Below are positions 53,219 through 64,000 of a DNA stretch of 64,000 bases, in pieces. Position 1 is the stretch's first letter, and each line of letters begins with the position of its first letter. The notes beneath the pieces were generated by a model, which saw nothing but the letters and a program-made list of their open reading frames with translations, did no database searches and was not told the origin of the DNA. The stretch covers positions 255,885 through 319,884 of the forward strand of contig NW_004457268.1 in NCBI RefSeq assembly GCF_000313135.1, read 5' to 3'. The translations under genes and the position numbers were made by a program. Origin of the DNA: Acanthamoeba castellanii str. Neff. Lineage: Eukaryota; Discosea; Longamoebia; Acanthamoebidae.

Positions 53219-53445
53219 TATTCCGTTGTCCGATTTATATCGATTTTCTCTCCTTTCCGTGTCTTGTGCAGTGGCCCCTGCTCTTCTTGTTGTTGTGGCT
53301 GGTGGGTACTACACGTGTGATCCCACAGCAGCGTAATCTTGTGAATGGAAATGTATTTTCGATCGATTCGCGTAGCGCCAGCTGACGTAGCCTTTCTTTT
53401 TTTGACGTAAAAAAAGAATGCAGAAATAGAAATCACACCAGCGCA

Positions 53446-54964
53446 TCAGGCCATCGTGTGGGCGAGCAGAGGCATCACCTCGTCGACCCGAACCTTGGCC
53501 CGCTCCATGCACTCCTTGAGCGTGCTGTCCGAGAGTGTCGTCCCGCCGGGCTTGAGCACGGAGCATATCTCCTTCTTGTCGTTGTAGATGATTGTGAAGG
53601 TGCTGCCTGCCAGGCTCTGACGGCACGACACACAACACAACACGACACGACGGCGTCAGACGCGTAAAGCATCACGCAGCGCTGTGATGGCGTGCGCACC
53701 TCTTCCTCAGCCGTAGGATCGGCCAGAACGTAGATCCTGCACGATTCGTGTCACGATTGCGACAGACACGAGTGAGCACAGGCTTCCACTACCAGACAAC
53801 TCACACCATGATGACGATGAAAAAAGACACTGAAGAAGGTGTGGAGGGAGCCATACTCGTCGAAAATGGCAAAGGTGAGGGGGATGGGGAAGTGGCGGAG
53901 GCGGAGGCCAATGTTGGCCTCGCCCGTCGTCACGACCGTGAAGTTGTCGTCCTTGGACACCACGCGCGCTGCTGGCAGCCGAACTGTGCAGGCGAGGGAG
54001 CAACGTTGAGCACCGGCGGCGACGGGGAAAGGTGCCCATAAAAGAAGGCCTCCAGGGAGAGGAGCCAAGGGGGGAGGTACCGTTGGCGAGTGCCGAGAGG
54101 AGGGCGATGAGGCACGCATCGAACACGTTGCCGTCGTAGTCGAGGCAGTACATGTCCACGTACAGGTACCACACCATCGCCTTGCGCTCCTTGCTCTGTT
54201 CCTCCTTGTCTTCAATTCGCAGCACCGACTCGTCGACCAGATCAGTCCTGCGTTGTTTGTTTCGAAGAGGGGCGCGCGGGATTGAAGTTAATGTTGATGA
54301 TGGTGATGACGTTAATGAGAAGAGAAGAAGAAAGTGTCATCACATGGGCATGAGCGTTAAACGTACGTTCTGACCAGGCGATTGAGGATGGTGGCGATGT
54401 ACTGAGAGAGCTCCGACGGCTTGCCGGGCTTGAAGTTGGGCGAGCAGAGTGGCGTGAGCTCCACATTCACGTCTGCACCACCACCGTCGCCATGGTGCGG
54501 TGGCCGACGGTTGCGTTAGTCTGGGGTTCCACTGGTGCACACACCGAAGAGAGCTGCGTACAGATGTGAGAGCTGTGTGTGTCGTCTGTAGACTCACTGC
54601 CGGGCGTGGTGGGAGGGGCGAGACCGCATTCGGCCTTGACGCCCGCACTGACCGACGTGTTGCCGATCTTCACAAACGACGAACCGCACGCCGTCTTCAC
54701 CGACCCTATGTCATGGTCGACAATCAAACAGTAATAAGAATAAGATATTATAGATATTAAAGGCAAATAACCAAGAAAAAACAACAACAAAAAAAAACAA
54801 AAAACAGCAAAATAGATGCTGCTCCGTGGAGGGGGAGGTGTACCTGCGGTGATGGTGGTCTTGCGGGCCTTGGACAGATTGCGGCCGTCGGGTCGGACGG
54901 AGTGCACCAAGAACTTGCGATAGAACTCCGCCGGGTGCAGCTTTCGAAACGCTTCGATCTCCAT
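53446..54964 (-). CDS. RRP43: Exosome core subunit RRP43 (EXOSC8)
   Basis: One of the six RNase PH-like subunits of the RNA exosome ring, which threads RNA to the nuclease in nucleus and cytoplasm. It begins MEIEAFRKLHPAEFYRKFL then RPDGRNLSKARKT, the characteristic opening of EXOSC8, followed by GSSFVKIGNTSVSAGVKAE, LTPLCSPNFKPGKPSE, VWYLYVDMYCLDYDGNVFDA, NIGLRLRHFPIPLTFAIFDE, VLADPTAEEE and a C-terminal KPGGTTLSDSTLKECMERA. The residues needed for phosphorolysis are absent, as in other eukaryotic ring subunits. Seven or so exons. It is divergent from MED1 by 121 bp, so two RNA-metabolism or transcription genes share a promoter region. Confidence 0.9.
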
Positions 54965-55085
54965 CCTTCCGCTTTGCTCACACAATTGACAATCTAATCT
55001 TTTATTTTGTTTTCCGTCTTTGTTCTCATTTCCAATTCAAAATAATTTCTCGGGATTTCTTTTCTTCTCACAAAAGCGAAAGAGG
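54965..55085. promoter_or_regulatory. 121-bp divergent promoter, RRP43 / MED1
   Basis: A short AT-rich spacer between the two outward start codons, with runs such as TCTTTTATTTTG and AAAATAATTTC. No specific motif is recognised. Confidence 0.5.
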
Positions 55086-57063
55086 ATGGAGATGGACATG
55101 GGCATGGAGGGCATGGGCCTGCAGCACAAGAAGCGACTGGCACAGGACCATATCGACTCTCTTCGGTCCGCCTTGCAGCGATTGTCCACAACCTTTCTTC
55201 CTCCGGACGCCCCCACCGATTCGCCCACACGTACGCAACGGCTTTATGATTTAGAAATAAATACATAATAAATAATTAAATATTTAACAACGTGCACCTC
55301 TTGTGTAGTGCACGCATACGGGGCTGTGAATGTGGAGAAGACGCGGCGAGAGGTCGACAAGAGCGTGGGCGAGCTGTGCAACATCTTGGAGTCCTACAAG
55401 GCCCTCTCGGCCGCCCGCCAGGAGAAGCTCCTGCCCCGCTACCTCAGCCTTTTGCGCGTATGCCTCTCCCTCCACCGCCTTCTTCATCCAACCCACGTCA
55501 CACCACTCGCGCTACACGCGTGTGTGGTTGGTCGTATCGTTGGTCGTGTCGTTGGTGTGTCGTTGATCGTGTCTTTTTTTTAATCTCATAATCCCGTGTC
55601 GTGTGTTGCGTGTTGTGTCTTTTTTGTGATGTGTCGGCGTGGTGGGCTGGCACCAGGATCGAGCACAGCTGAGCGCGCAGGTGGAGCAGTTCAAAAAGTC
55701 GCTCGGGCATTCGCTGCGCATGGCGGAGAACCACCTGGCCAAGCGAGGCTCCAAGCTCACGGGCGAGGGCGAGGGCGGCCGCCAGCAGCTCTTCGTGAGG
55801 AACCTCCAGAGCGTCGCCGAAGCCCACGGCCTCCAGCTCTACGCCTGTACGCGCCCCTCTCCCCTGCGCCGACCAGCCAATTTTGTAGGCGCCTTTGAAA
55901 AGTGTTCTGATTTCTTCATGACCACCGTCGTGTGTCGTGTGTCGTGTGTCGTGTGTCGTGTGTCGTGTGTCGTGTGTCGTGTGTCGTGCGTCGTGCGTCG
56001 TGCGTCGTGTGCCGTGTGCCGTGTGTCGCTTGCAGTCGATCCGTCGGAGATGGGGATGGAGGTGGCCACGAAGACCCTGTCGGCCTCCATATCCGGACAA
56101 CACTTCCTTGTCGACGTACACAACACACATTCGCATATGCCAGATTTTTTGTATGGGACGCTCACACACGGCGCGTGTATGTCCTCTTCCGCAGGTGCAC
56201 GTCACGTTGCAGGGACACGTCGACAAGGTCAACGTCACCTTCACCAGCACGGCCGGTACGTGAACCTCACCACCCGCTCGCCTTTCAATTTGTATTGTTA
56301 GTTGGTCGCACTGTCATCACCACGCCGTGCACGGCGCAGGAGATCCGTCGGGGGAAGGGGAGCAGCCGCAATTCTCACGTCCGGAGGTCGACGAGGAGAT
56401 CACCAAACTGCTCCGGTCGGTTCACACACTCTCGTTTCTTTTCTTTCCTTTTCTTTATTTGGTTATTTCTTATTGTTTGCTTCATCATCGGTGGCTTCTG
56501 CATGCATGGGGGGTATTATATTGTTGTGATGACATGATTGCTGACTGGAATGTGCACAATGTGTGCCGCACGCGGGCGATCATTGTTGGGGGCGCGCGCA
56601 GGGAGGGCGACCTGAAGCGGTTCGACGAGGTGGTGCGCCTCCTGAACGAGCTCGACGTCATCTACACGGAGAACCCCACCACAGACCTCAAGCAGGCCCT
56701 CTGGATCCTCGAAGACGACCTCTTCGAGCTCCATCGAAGAGAACGGTTGGCCCCACGCACGCGCACCACCGCACACGCCGCACACACTCACACCGCACCC
56801 GCATCACCGCACACCGTTGCGCGTGTGTCGAGCTAACAATTCTCGAGAGAGCAGAGAGATCACGGGCGGCGACGATGGGGCGCTGCTGCGGGACCGACAC
56901 GGCGCCCCCATGTGGCAGCCCGAGGGGCTCTTCCTGCACTACCACGCCTCCCCGCGGCACCTCCTGCTCGACAAACTCTCCGGTGCCGATTCCCCTTCCT
57001 CCCCACAGCAGTCTTGTCGCCTTGTCGCCTTCTCACACTGCATGTGTGTCGTGTGTCGTGTGT

Positions 57064-57101
<38 letters not shown>

Positions 57102-58599
57102 GTGTGTGTGTCGTGTGTGTTGCAGGGAAACGCCTGGCGCACACGCACGGAGCGCTGGTGACGCTGCGGGAGGGCCGCACGCTGGTCAAGCTGCCCATGG
57201 CGTCGCACCTCCCCGGCCTCCCGCCCCTCGACGACCAGTCCCTCCCGCCCGGCCTCGCCATCGAACCCATCGAGATTGCCCTCGTACTCGTCTCACCCAC
57301 TCCTTAGATTTTCCTCCTCTGTTATTGATTGGTCGGCGATCGTGCCGTGGACGTATCAGGACGGAGGCCGCATTCACTTCGATTTGCACCTGCGGCCGGC
57401 GGTGCCGATTCTCACCGACACCCTCCGGCGCATGCTGGACCTCGTGTGGGGACCTCACCCGCCCACCGACGGTGCACGCCACTCCAAAGGTGCACCCACT
57501 CTCCTCTTTGCCTCCGCGTGCACCACCGCCTCACCCGGTGCATATCGCGTGTGTCGTGTTTCCATTCCTGGTGGTCGCACGCCTACGCAGACCATCAGCC
57601 ATTTGTGTCCCTCCAGACGCTGCTCTGTCCCTCGGTACCCAGCCCCCCCCCACCACTTATTTCCCTGCGTTTCAGAGGGGCTGGCCGTCATTCATTCATT
57701 CATTGCGTTCATTGCGTTCAGGCGGGAGCTCGGTTCGAGCATCACGGGGTGTCGTACGTGTACAGCGGGCAGGAGGAGCGAGGGACGGTGGTGCACCACA
57801 TCCCCTTCACCCACCTCAACAGCTCCTCCCCCTTCTCCAGGTTCGTGAACCACCCACCAGCCACCCACCAGCCACCACCACCGGCCATCCGTGTGCCGTG
57901 TCAGCTTGAGGCCGCAAATCGCGATCAACTCACATATCTACAAATCCGAAACCGCACACACATCGTCGCACACGCACACAGCACCTGCGGCAACAGCTGG
58001 TGTTCAACGAACTCTTCACGAGCTGCTTCTCCGACCAGCGATCCGCAAACGCCGCCGGCAAGGGCGTGCCTGCCGCCCATGGACCCGAGGCCGTGCCCCA
58101 AGGTACCTTGCCTTTGTGGCCCGACGTCAGTTGATTAATGATGAATGATTGACCAATCAATGGTGGGTGGTTGCAGGGGACGACGCCATGGACTACACCT
58201 TCGACGGGGGCGAGGCGCCCATGGTGGAGGTGGCCAGCGCCGGCGACAGCCCCTACGCCCTTTCCGTGACGCTGCTCGACCCGGTCACGCAGAACCTCAT
58301 CTGCCTGCAGCTGAGCGTCGAACTGGGCGGCACCATCCGCGCCATCCTCCACTCTTCTCTCCTCGGTACTCTCTCTCCTCTCGACCCTCAGCGGCTGCGA
58401 CGTTGCGTTGTGGGGGGGGGGTGCTGTGCTGGGCCTCACCGTTATGCGCGTCCGTTGTTGAACAGAAAAGCAGCCGTTCTCGAGCAGCTACGTGGCGGAG
58501 CTGCTGAACAAGTCGCACTCCATCCCGCTCACCATCAAACACCTGCTGCAGGGCAAGTACGGGCTGGCCAAGCAGCAGCAACAGCAGCCCACCCAGTGA
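55086..58599 (+). CDS. MED1: Mediator complex subunit 1 (MED1)-like
   Basis: MED1 sits in the Mediator middle module and links activators to RNA polymerase II. The gene starts MEMDMGMEGMGLQHKKRLAQ at 55086. Features in the order of the MED1 domain: VEKTRREVDKSVGELCNILE, RNLQSVAEAHGLQLYAVDPS with SASISGQHFLVDVHV (compare animal ES-A..NGL and the beta sheet after it), KRFDEVVRLLNELDVIYTEN then LKQALWILEDDL, and LFLHYHASPRHLLLDKL, which matches the animal L-YYVSPSDLL motif. Later exons hold the second beta region (PWTYQDGGRIHFDLHL, LLDPVTQNLICLQLSV). The C-terminus is short (AKQQQQQPTQ) and lacks the long tail with nuclear-receptor LXXLL boxes of animal MED1. About 13 exons; joins near 57300-57730 are approximate. 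Confidence 0.75.
55928..56032. repeat. (TGTCGTG)n heptanucleotide repeat in MED1 intron
   Basis: About 14 head-to-tail copies of GTGTCGT, the last few changed to GTGCGTC and GTGCCGT. It forms most of one MED1 intron, ending at the TTGCAG acceptor before VDPSEMGMEV. This is the cleanest copy of the window's common intron repeat. Confidence 0.88.
57067..57122. repeat. (GT)n repeat in MED1 intron
   Basis: An uninterrupted GT run, then GTGTCGT units, ending at the TTGCAG acceptor of the exon that begins GKRLAHTHGALVT. Confidence 0.85.
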
Positions 58600-58692
58600 C
58601 ACGACGCCTCTCGGCTCGCGTGGCCAAATGGAAAACAAAAAGCAAAAACATATGTGTTGGCTGTCGTGTCGTGCGACACTGGCGTATGATGA

Positions 58693-61600
58693 TCAAATGC
58701 GGGCCAAGGCGGAGGGCCGCACGAAGTAGCAGACGTGGTTGTCCATCTCCAGCCCCTGCTGCTGCTGCTGGCCCGCAGAGGGCATGCCCAGAAGCAGCGA
58801 CGGCTCGGTGTCCCACGACGACACGCGCCCTGGCCGGGTGCGGTGGCGCGGTTAGAGCGCAGGCGCAGAACGCATTGCATTGAGGCGGTGCGGTGCGGGT
58901 AGATGTGGGTACCGGGCAGGACGATGGCGTCGAAGGGTTCGGGCGCGGAGAAGAGCGAGGGCCGCTCGAAGGTGATGGCGCGTGCGTAGATGCAGTCGTC
59001 CACGAGCAGCGACCTGATGACCTCCCGCACCGACTCGGCGCCCAGCAGCTCCATCTCCTCCACGATCGTTTGCTGATCGGTCACCATGTCGACAACACAA
59101 GTTAAGTTACCCATGGGCCTGGGGGGGGGGCGGAGAGAGGGGGTGGATGGATATATATCATCTACCTGGTAGATGCCCGGGTGGTGGAGGATGATGCCGT
59201 AGATGCGGCGGCGCAGGTTGGACAGGAACTGCTGGTTGATCGAACCGTCCAGCATCTTCCACGGCCTGATCACCTCCGTCGGCGTGGGCTCCCCTGCAAA
59301 GCGCAACGAAACGGGCGCGCGCACACAGCCAGCACGCGTTAGCAAGGTCGACGACCGCCGACTACGCTCGGGGGGGAGGAGGAGGAGGAGGTGATGACGG
59401 TAAAAGACAGAAAAAGGTACCGGCGGAGTTCATGAGGGCGATGTGCTCCTTGTTGGCCTTGGCGCCCCGCTTCTTCTTCTTTTTCGGGGCCTTCTCCGGC
59501 GTTCCCGAAGAAGCGGACGCGGCGGAGGCCTGATCGTCGGCGATGGCCATCGTCAGCATCGGATCATCGGTGTTGTCGTCGCCACCATTCCCCTCCATCG
59601 TCTCCGTTTCCTTTTCCTTGCCCTTGTCGCGTCTCGTGGGCGCCCTTGCAGCTGCCGCCGCCGCTGCTGCCGGCTCTGCCCTCGATGGTGGGGCCTGGAC
59701 CTCCGCCGCGGTGGCGGCGGCGGCGGCGGCCGGTTGCGGGTTGTCGAGGGGCGGGAGGGGCGGCAGAATGTGGCCCTCCCCGCACGACGCCGAGGGCAGC
59801 GGCATCCACGACCACCGGTCCACCGACTCGTCGGCCACCCACAACCTGGTCGCCGCGTTCCACCCACCCCACCCACGTCAGTATACAACACGCTTTGCTC
59901 TGCCACTAGCCGCGCTCGTGTCGTTGTCGTTGTCATTACCGTTGTTCGTAGGCGGCCACCTCGACCACGTTCTCGAAGTTGAGGAGGTGGCGCAGGGCCT
60001 CTTCCTGGTCCGCGGCGCGCATCTCCTCCTGCCGGCGGTGCTCCTGTGCACCACCAGCCACCACCAGCCACCACACCACCAAAGCAAGCGATTGAGAGGG
60101 GGACGGGGAGGTTGGTTGGTTGGTTGGTTGGATTGCGGAGAGAGAGAGAGAGAGAGATGGAGCGTACGAGGAGGTCGGTGGCGGTGACGCCCGAGGTCTC
60201 CGATCGGGCGATGAAGCGGTAGAGGCTCTCGACGGCGGCGACGAGGGCGGGCGACGCCTCGGCCGCGCAGAGGTAGCCCAGCACGGGCTCCAGGCTGGGC
60301 CGCTTGCGCGCCGCCGCGGACGCCTCGCGGCCCTGCTGCCGATCCTCCTCCCCGGACCGGCCCGGCAGCAGCTCGTGGAGGCCCGGCGGCCGGTCCCTCT
60401 GCTGCCGCCCCTCCTCGTCTCCTCCTCCCGCTGCACCGCCGCTGGCGGCGATGGGTAAGACCGGCGCGAAGGCCCCCACGCACTGCTCCAGGTTGATGTC
60501 ACCCCGCGTCTCGAGGCCGATCGCTGCATATTTACGGCAAAGTTAGCGCATTGCGTGTCGTGTGTGTCGTCTGGGTGTGTGTGTGGTGTGTGTGTGGTGT
60601 GTGTGTTATGTGCGTGCGTTGGTCGTGAAAAGAGTGAAGGTGGGGGGCGTACTCCAGGCAAATACATCGAGTTGGAGGTTGGCGGTGCGATAGGGACCGG
60701 AGAGTACGCGCTTCTTGCCCATGAGGTGCAGCACCACACCTCCGCGCCCCGAACGCTCCTCACCGCCCTCGGGCGCCAACGCCTCCGGCGGCAGGTCCGG
60801 CAGGTCCGGCACCGCACGCACCTGCACCCGGCACGTTTCGAACTAGGTAAGGCAACGAGACACGACACGACACGACACGAGTCCGGGTGTCCTGGAGGAG
60901 GAGGAGGAGGGAGGGGCGTACGGAGCCGTCGTGGAGGAGGGAGAGGAGGTGTGCGACGGATCCGCCGTTGGTCATGGGTCCGATGGTGAGGGCGCTGCCC
61001 TCCCGGATCTGCTGGGCGAACTCGCGTGCCTCCTCGCTGAGCGTGTTGAGCTTGTGCGATACGCACATCTTCTTGAACCTGCCCCATAGCCCCACCACCA
61101 GCCACCACCACCACATGTATGGGCATTGCTGACATTCCGGAGGGGTGGGGCGGGTCTGTGTACTTGTCGGAGAGCTGGAAGCGGACGCCCTCGCGGCCGC
61201 GCGCCTTGACGATGAGGCCGGCCTGCCGCAGCCGCTGCAGGGCCAGGTCCAGCTCGTCCTCCGTGAAGTAGGGGAACAGCCGCCACGCCCACTCCGCCAC
61301 CTCCTCGCCCCGCGTGCCCATCAGCAGTATCATCTGCCCAGCCACCCATTGCGATCCATCATCAGCACCATCAGAACGCACGACGCACGACGCACACGAC
61401 ACACGACGCACACGACACATGACACAGAGAAACACGTGTCCAACAACTGCAGAGCCAGGCGGCATGTGGGGAGGGGGAGGGCAGGTGTGCACAGACCTTG
61501 TACATGTCCTCGGCGGCGGAAATGATGGGGGCCACGGGCGGGAGGGGAGCCGATTTGAACGGGGCCGCGATGAGGTACCGCTGCCCCACCTCCTCCACCG

Positions 61601-64000
61601 TCTCCGGCAGCGGCGTCTCCGACCGTCTGTGTATACAGGAGAACGAAAAAAGAAGTCAACGCGTTTGCGTTTGGGAGGTGCGGAGGGCGTGAGAGGTACG
61701 TGAGGGGCGCGGCGTCGCGGCGGTTGAGGTGATCGATGAGGATCTGCACGGCGGGCTCCAGGTGCTGGCCCTTGAGGAGCGAGTGGATGCGCTGCTTGCA
61801 GACCGAGGCCGGTTTGCTCATCAGCCGCCCGATGTGCACCCACAGCTCGTCCTCCGACGCCTCCCGCTCCTCCGTCCCGGCCTCCGCCTGCACTCAATGA
61901 GAGCCAGCAGCAGCAGCAGCAGCACGTGAAGCGTTATTCATATTCATGGATATCTAAATGTTTTAAATATGTTCACATGTGTCTAAATATATAAATATAT
62001 TCACTATCTACGTGGGGTGTTGTGGAAAGGGAGGGACCGGGTACCCGGACGTGGACGAAGGTGCGGATGAGGGCGAGGTCCTCGTCGGGCAGCCAGTTGG
62101 TGCGCTGGGGCACGGCGGCAGCGCGGGCCGCCTCGTCCAGGGACTCGTCCTCGTCCTCGTCTTCGCGCCGCTCCATGTCCAGCCGCGGCAGGGCCGCCCG
62201 CTTGCGCTTCCTCCTCGACGTGTCCTGCCCCGATGAACAACAGAGTGAGTGAGTGAGTGTTGGTGAGGGGCGTCCTCAATCATCGTGAGGAGCGGTCAGT
62301 CGGTCATCGTACGATGGCGAAGCTGATGCGGGGGCGCCCTGAGTCGTCGACAAGGCCGGACCCGTCGTCGGTTGCGCTCTTCCGCTTGCGCCCCTTCCTG
62401 CTCCACCCCCCCCCCACCGGTACGTGTGTTAGGGTCTGCTTGGGGGCAAAATCACGAATACTATTTATAATTATTATCATCATCATCATTGTGAGATTGC
62501 TGGTTAGTGGGTACCGAGTGGTGGGGAGGCCCGAGGTGACGGTGCGCTTGCGGGTGGTGCGGGTGGCCGTGCGGCGCGTGAGGGTGTGCTGAGCGCGCTT
62601 CTTCATCTTGAGTTTGTAGTGGTTCATCACCTGCACCGTCGCTGCGTACCACCCGTCCATAGTGGTGCACCCGCCACGCCAAAAGGGGCGCGTTAGAAGA
62701 AGCAACAAGAAGATGAACAAGAGGAGGGAGGGGGGGAAAGGAATATAGGAATGCGTACGTATGTGGTACTGGGTGGCGAGGTAGGTGATCTCGGCTTTGG
62801 TGGGGGCGTGCGCGAATTCGTGCTGGTCGAGGACGGAGATCTGGGCGCGGTTCAGCGGCTTGAGGCTCGACCAGTTCGCCCTGGTGGAGGTGGGCACCAC
62901 AGCGACACCACCCGGGTGCAGAGTTGCGCATATACCCAATGGGGGGGGGAGCGAATCTTGTGAGCAAGAGCTGGTGGGATTCCACATTCCTTCATTCCCG
63001 CGTGCTGCGCCACAGAGGGATTGAATGTGGTGGTTGGGGGGGGGTAATGTACCGGCGGGTGAGCTCGGGCAGGGTGCCGCCAAAGGGATCCTTGCCGCCG
63101 TTATTATTGGGACCACCGCCGCCGGTGCTGCCGCCGCCGCCTCCTCCCATCTCGTCCTCGTTGTCCTCCTCGAGCTTGGATTGGCTCTCCTCCCCGTTCT
63201 GGTGGTTTTTTGAGGTGGTCGTCGTGCAGGAGTAGGAGTAGGAGGAGTACCCGGGTCAACCAAGCCATCACCAAACGGGTCTAAGTAGGTTGCCCCGATA
63301 TGCCGCGTGTGGCCGTAGTAAGGGAAAGGGAGGGCACCTCTTCGTCCTCGATGACGATGCGGGCGAGGGAGATGTATTCGAGCTCCGTCCAATACTTCAT
63401 GATGTCGGCGAACGTGTTGAAGGTGTAGCGCCGCACCGTACCGCTACGCTCCGATATCCGGTCCTCGATCTCTCCGTGCCGCTCCAGGTGCATGGCCTCG
63501 TACGACGTCGAGTGCTACATTTACCAACGTGTGTCGTGTGTCGTGTTGCGCCGTGTGTCGTGTGTCGTGTGATCAGCGCCGCGAAGAGAAAAGATGAGCT
63601 CTCTGGCCGCATGCGCGGAGTCGTGACCCCAGTAAGGCAAGGGATGGGTACCTCCTCTTGGCAGCCGACGAGCTTGAGCTTCCGGAGCACGTCGAGGAGG
63701 TCGTTGAGCCGGCGCGAGAACACGCGCCGGTGGAACAGCGCCGACCTGAGTGCCGACACCACGACCACGACCACCACCAATGGATGAGCACACCCCCGGA
63801 AGGGCAACTGCATTCGTGCGTAGTGCATACACGTGCCCGAGGGCTTTGGGGGAGAATGAAGAAGGAAGAGGAGGAGGTACTTGATCGCGACGGGCAGCTG
63901 GCGGATGGTGAGGTCGTCGGCCAGGCAATCCTCGAGGCCCGGAATCTTCTGGGTTTGGCCGATCACCTGTAGGTAGAGCTTCACCGGCATCCTGCCATTT
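58693..64000 (-). CDS. GTF3C1: TFIIIC largest subunit (GTF3C1/TFC3-like), partial (5' end outside window)
   Basis: The B-box-binding subunit of the RNA polymerase III factor TFIIIC, C-terminal portion. The leftmost part of the protein encoded here is near 63990 (MPVKLYLQVIGQTQKIPG), but the preceding bases read CAG on the minus strand, so this is probably an exon boundary and the gene continues beyond the window. Diagnostic features near the C-terminus: SGVTATDLL, VDRWSWMPLP, and VIRPWKMLDGSINQQFLSNL with GIILHHPGIYQ (about 59295-59170), which correspond to the RPW-DG and winged-helix segments of animal and fungal subunits. The middle has winged-helix-like exons (LFPYFTEDELDLALQRLRQA, 61300-61170) and Myb/SANT-like RTNWLPDEDLALIRTF (about 62110). 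Low-complexity Ala, Gly/Asn and Lys tracts are common. About 17 exons; stop at 58693-58695. Convergent with MED1. Confidence 0.8.
60109..60131. repeat. Short (GGTT)n repeat in TFIIIC intron
   Basis: Five to six GGTT copies followed by an (AG)n run at 60138-60156, within an intron of the TFIIIC gene. It is the same unit as the longer array at 30346-30408. Confidence 0.8.

Noticed and set aside
56563..57909. A 448-codon plus-strand frame
   Set aside because: It crosses several MED1 exons and introns out of frame and has no domain pattern.
59936..61897. A 653-codon minus-strand open frame
   Set aside because: It runs through several exons and introns of the TFIIIC gene in mixed frames; the real exons show splice sites and the family motifs.

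Overview
This is a nuclear window from a GC-rich, gene-dense, intron-rich protist. The exon style (many short exons, introns full of CACGACA/TGTCGTG and other simple repeats, 5' splice sites that often read GTAC) and the protein families fit a free-living amoeba of the Acanthamoeba type. That assignment is inference from gene style and content; no rRNA, tRNA or organelle marker is present. I support 23 protein genes in 64 kb, two of them cut by the window ends. Many long open frames are chimeras of exon and intron. Several genes begin at an ATG inside a longer frame opened only by TTG or GTG, and I corrected those starts.

Layout: 1-2.3 kb (-) an ArsB/NhaD/CitT-type membrane transporter, 3' end outside the window; 2.4-3.9 kb (+) a TraB-domain protein; 4.0-5.4 kb (-) an intronless F-box/ankyrin protein; 5.6-13.7 kb (-) a large receptor-like protein with a Cys-rich ectodomain and a seven-helix C-terminus (copy A); 13.9-14.8 kb (+) a DUF4357-like protein; 14.9-17.5 kb (-) NSUN5; 17.6-18.8 kb (+) FKBP25-like isomerase; 18.9-20.2 kb (-) a four-CBS protein; 20.5-22.8 kb (+) PIG-V; 22.8-24.5 kb (-) PH/coiled-coil protein; 24.7-26.3 kb (+) an Hv1-like voltage-gated proton channel; 26.4-28.6 kb (-) a C2/ankyrin protein; 28.8-32.7 kb (-) a two-domain AAA ATPase; 32.8-38.4 kb (+) an M1 aminopeptidase; 38.7-41.1 kb (+) a mucin-like surface protein; 41.4-41.7 kb (+) LYR protein; 41.8-42.7 kb (-) an MTAP/PNP-family phosphorylase; 43.0-51.3 kb (-) receptor copy B; 51.5-52.1 kb (-) VMA21; 52.3-53.2 kb (-) Sec22; 53.4-55.0 kb (-) exosome RRP43; 55.1-58.6 kb (+) Mediator MED1; 58.7-64.0 kb (-) the TFIIIC largest subunit, 5' end outside the window.

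Most genes alternate strand, giving seven short head-to-head spacers (99-319 bp) and seven short tail-to-tail spacers (58-160 bp). The genes do not form one pathway. They cover RNA metabolism and transcription (NSUN5, RRP43, MED1, TFIIIC), secretory and GPI functions (PIG-V, Sec22, VMA21), proton handling (Hv1, VMA21) and cell-surface proteins (two receptors, aminopeptidase, mucin-like protein).

The most interesting element is the pair of dispersed paralogues at 5.6-13.7 kb and 43.0-51.3 kb. They share exon boundaries, a PPC-like N-terminal module, long Cys-rich modules and a seven-helix domain resembling the plant THH1/TOM1/TOM3 family. Other leads are the Hv1 channel with intact selectivity and voltage-sensor residues, a probable single-base frameshift in the mucin-like gene, a 15-bp perfect intronic hairpin, and two perfect intronic palindromes in receptor B.
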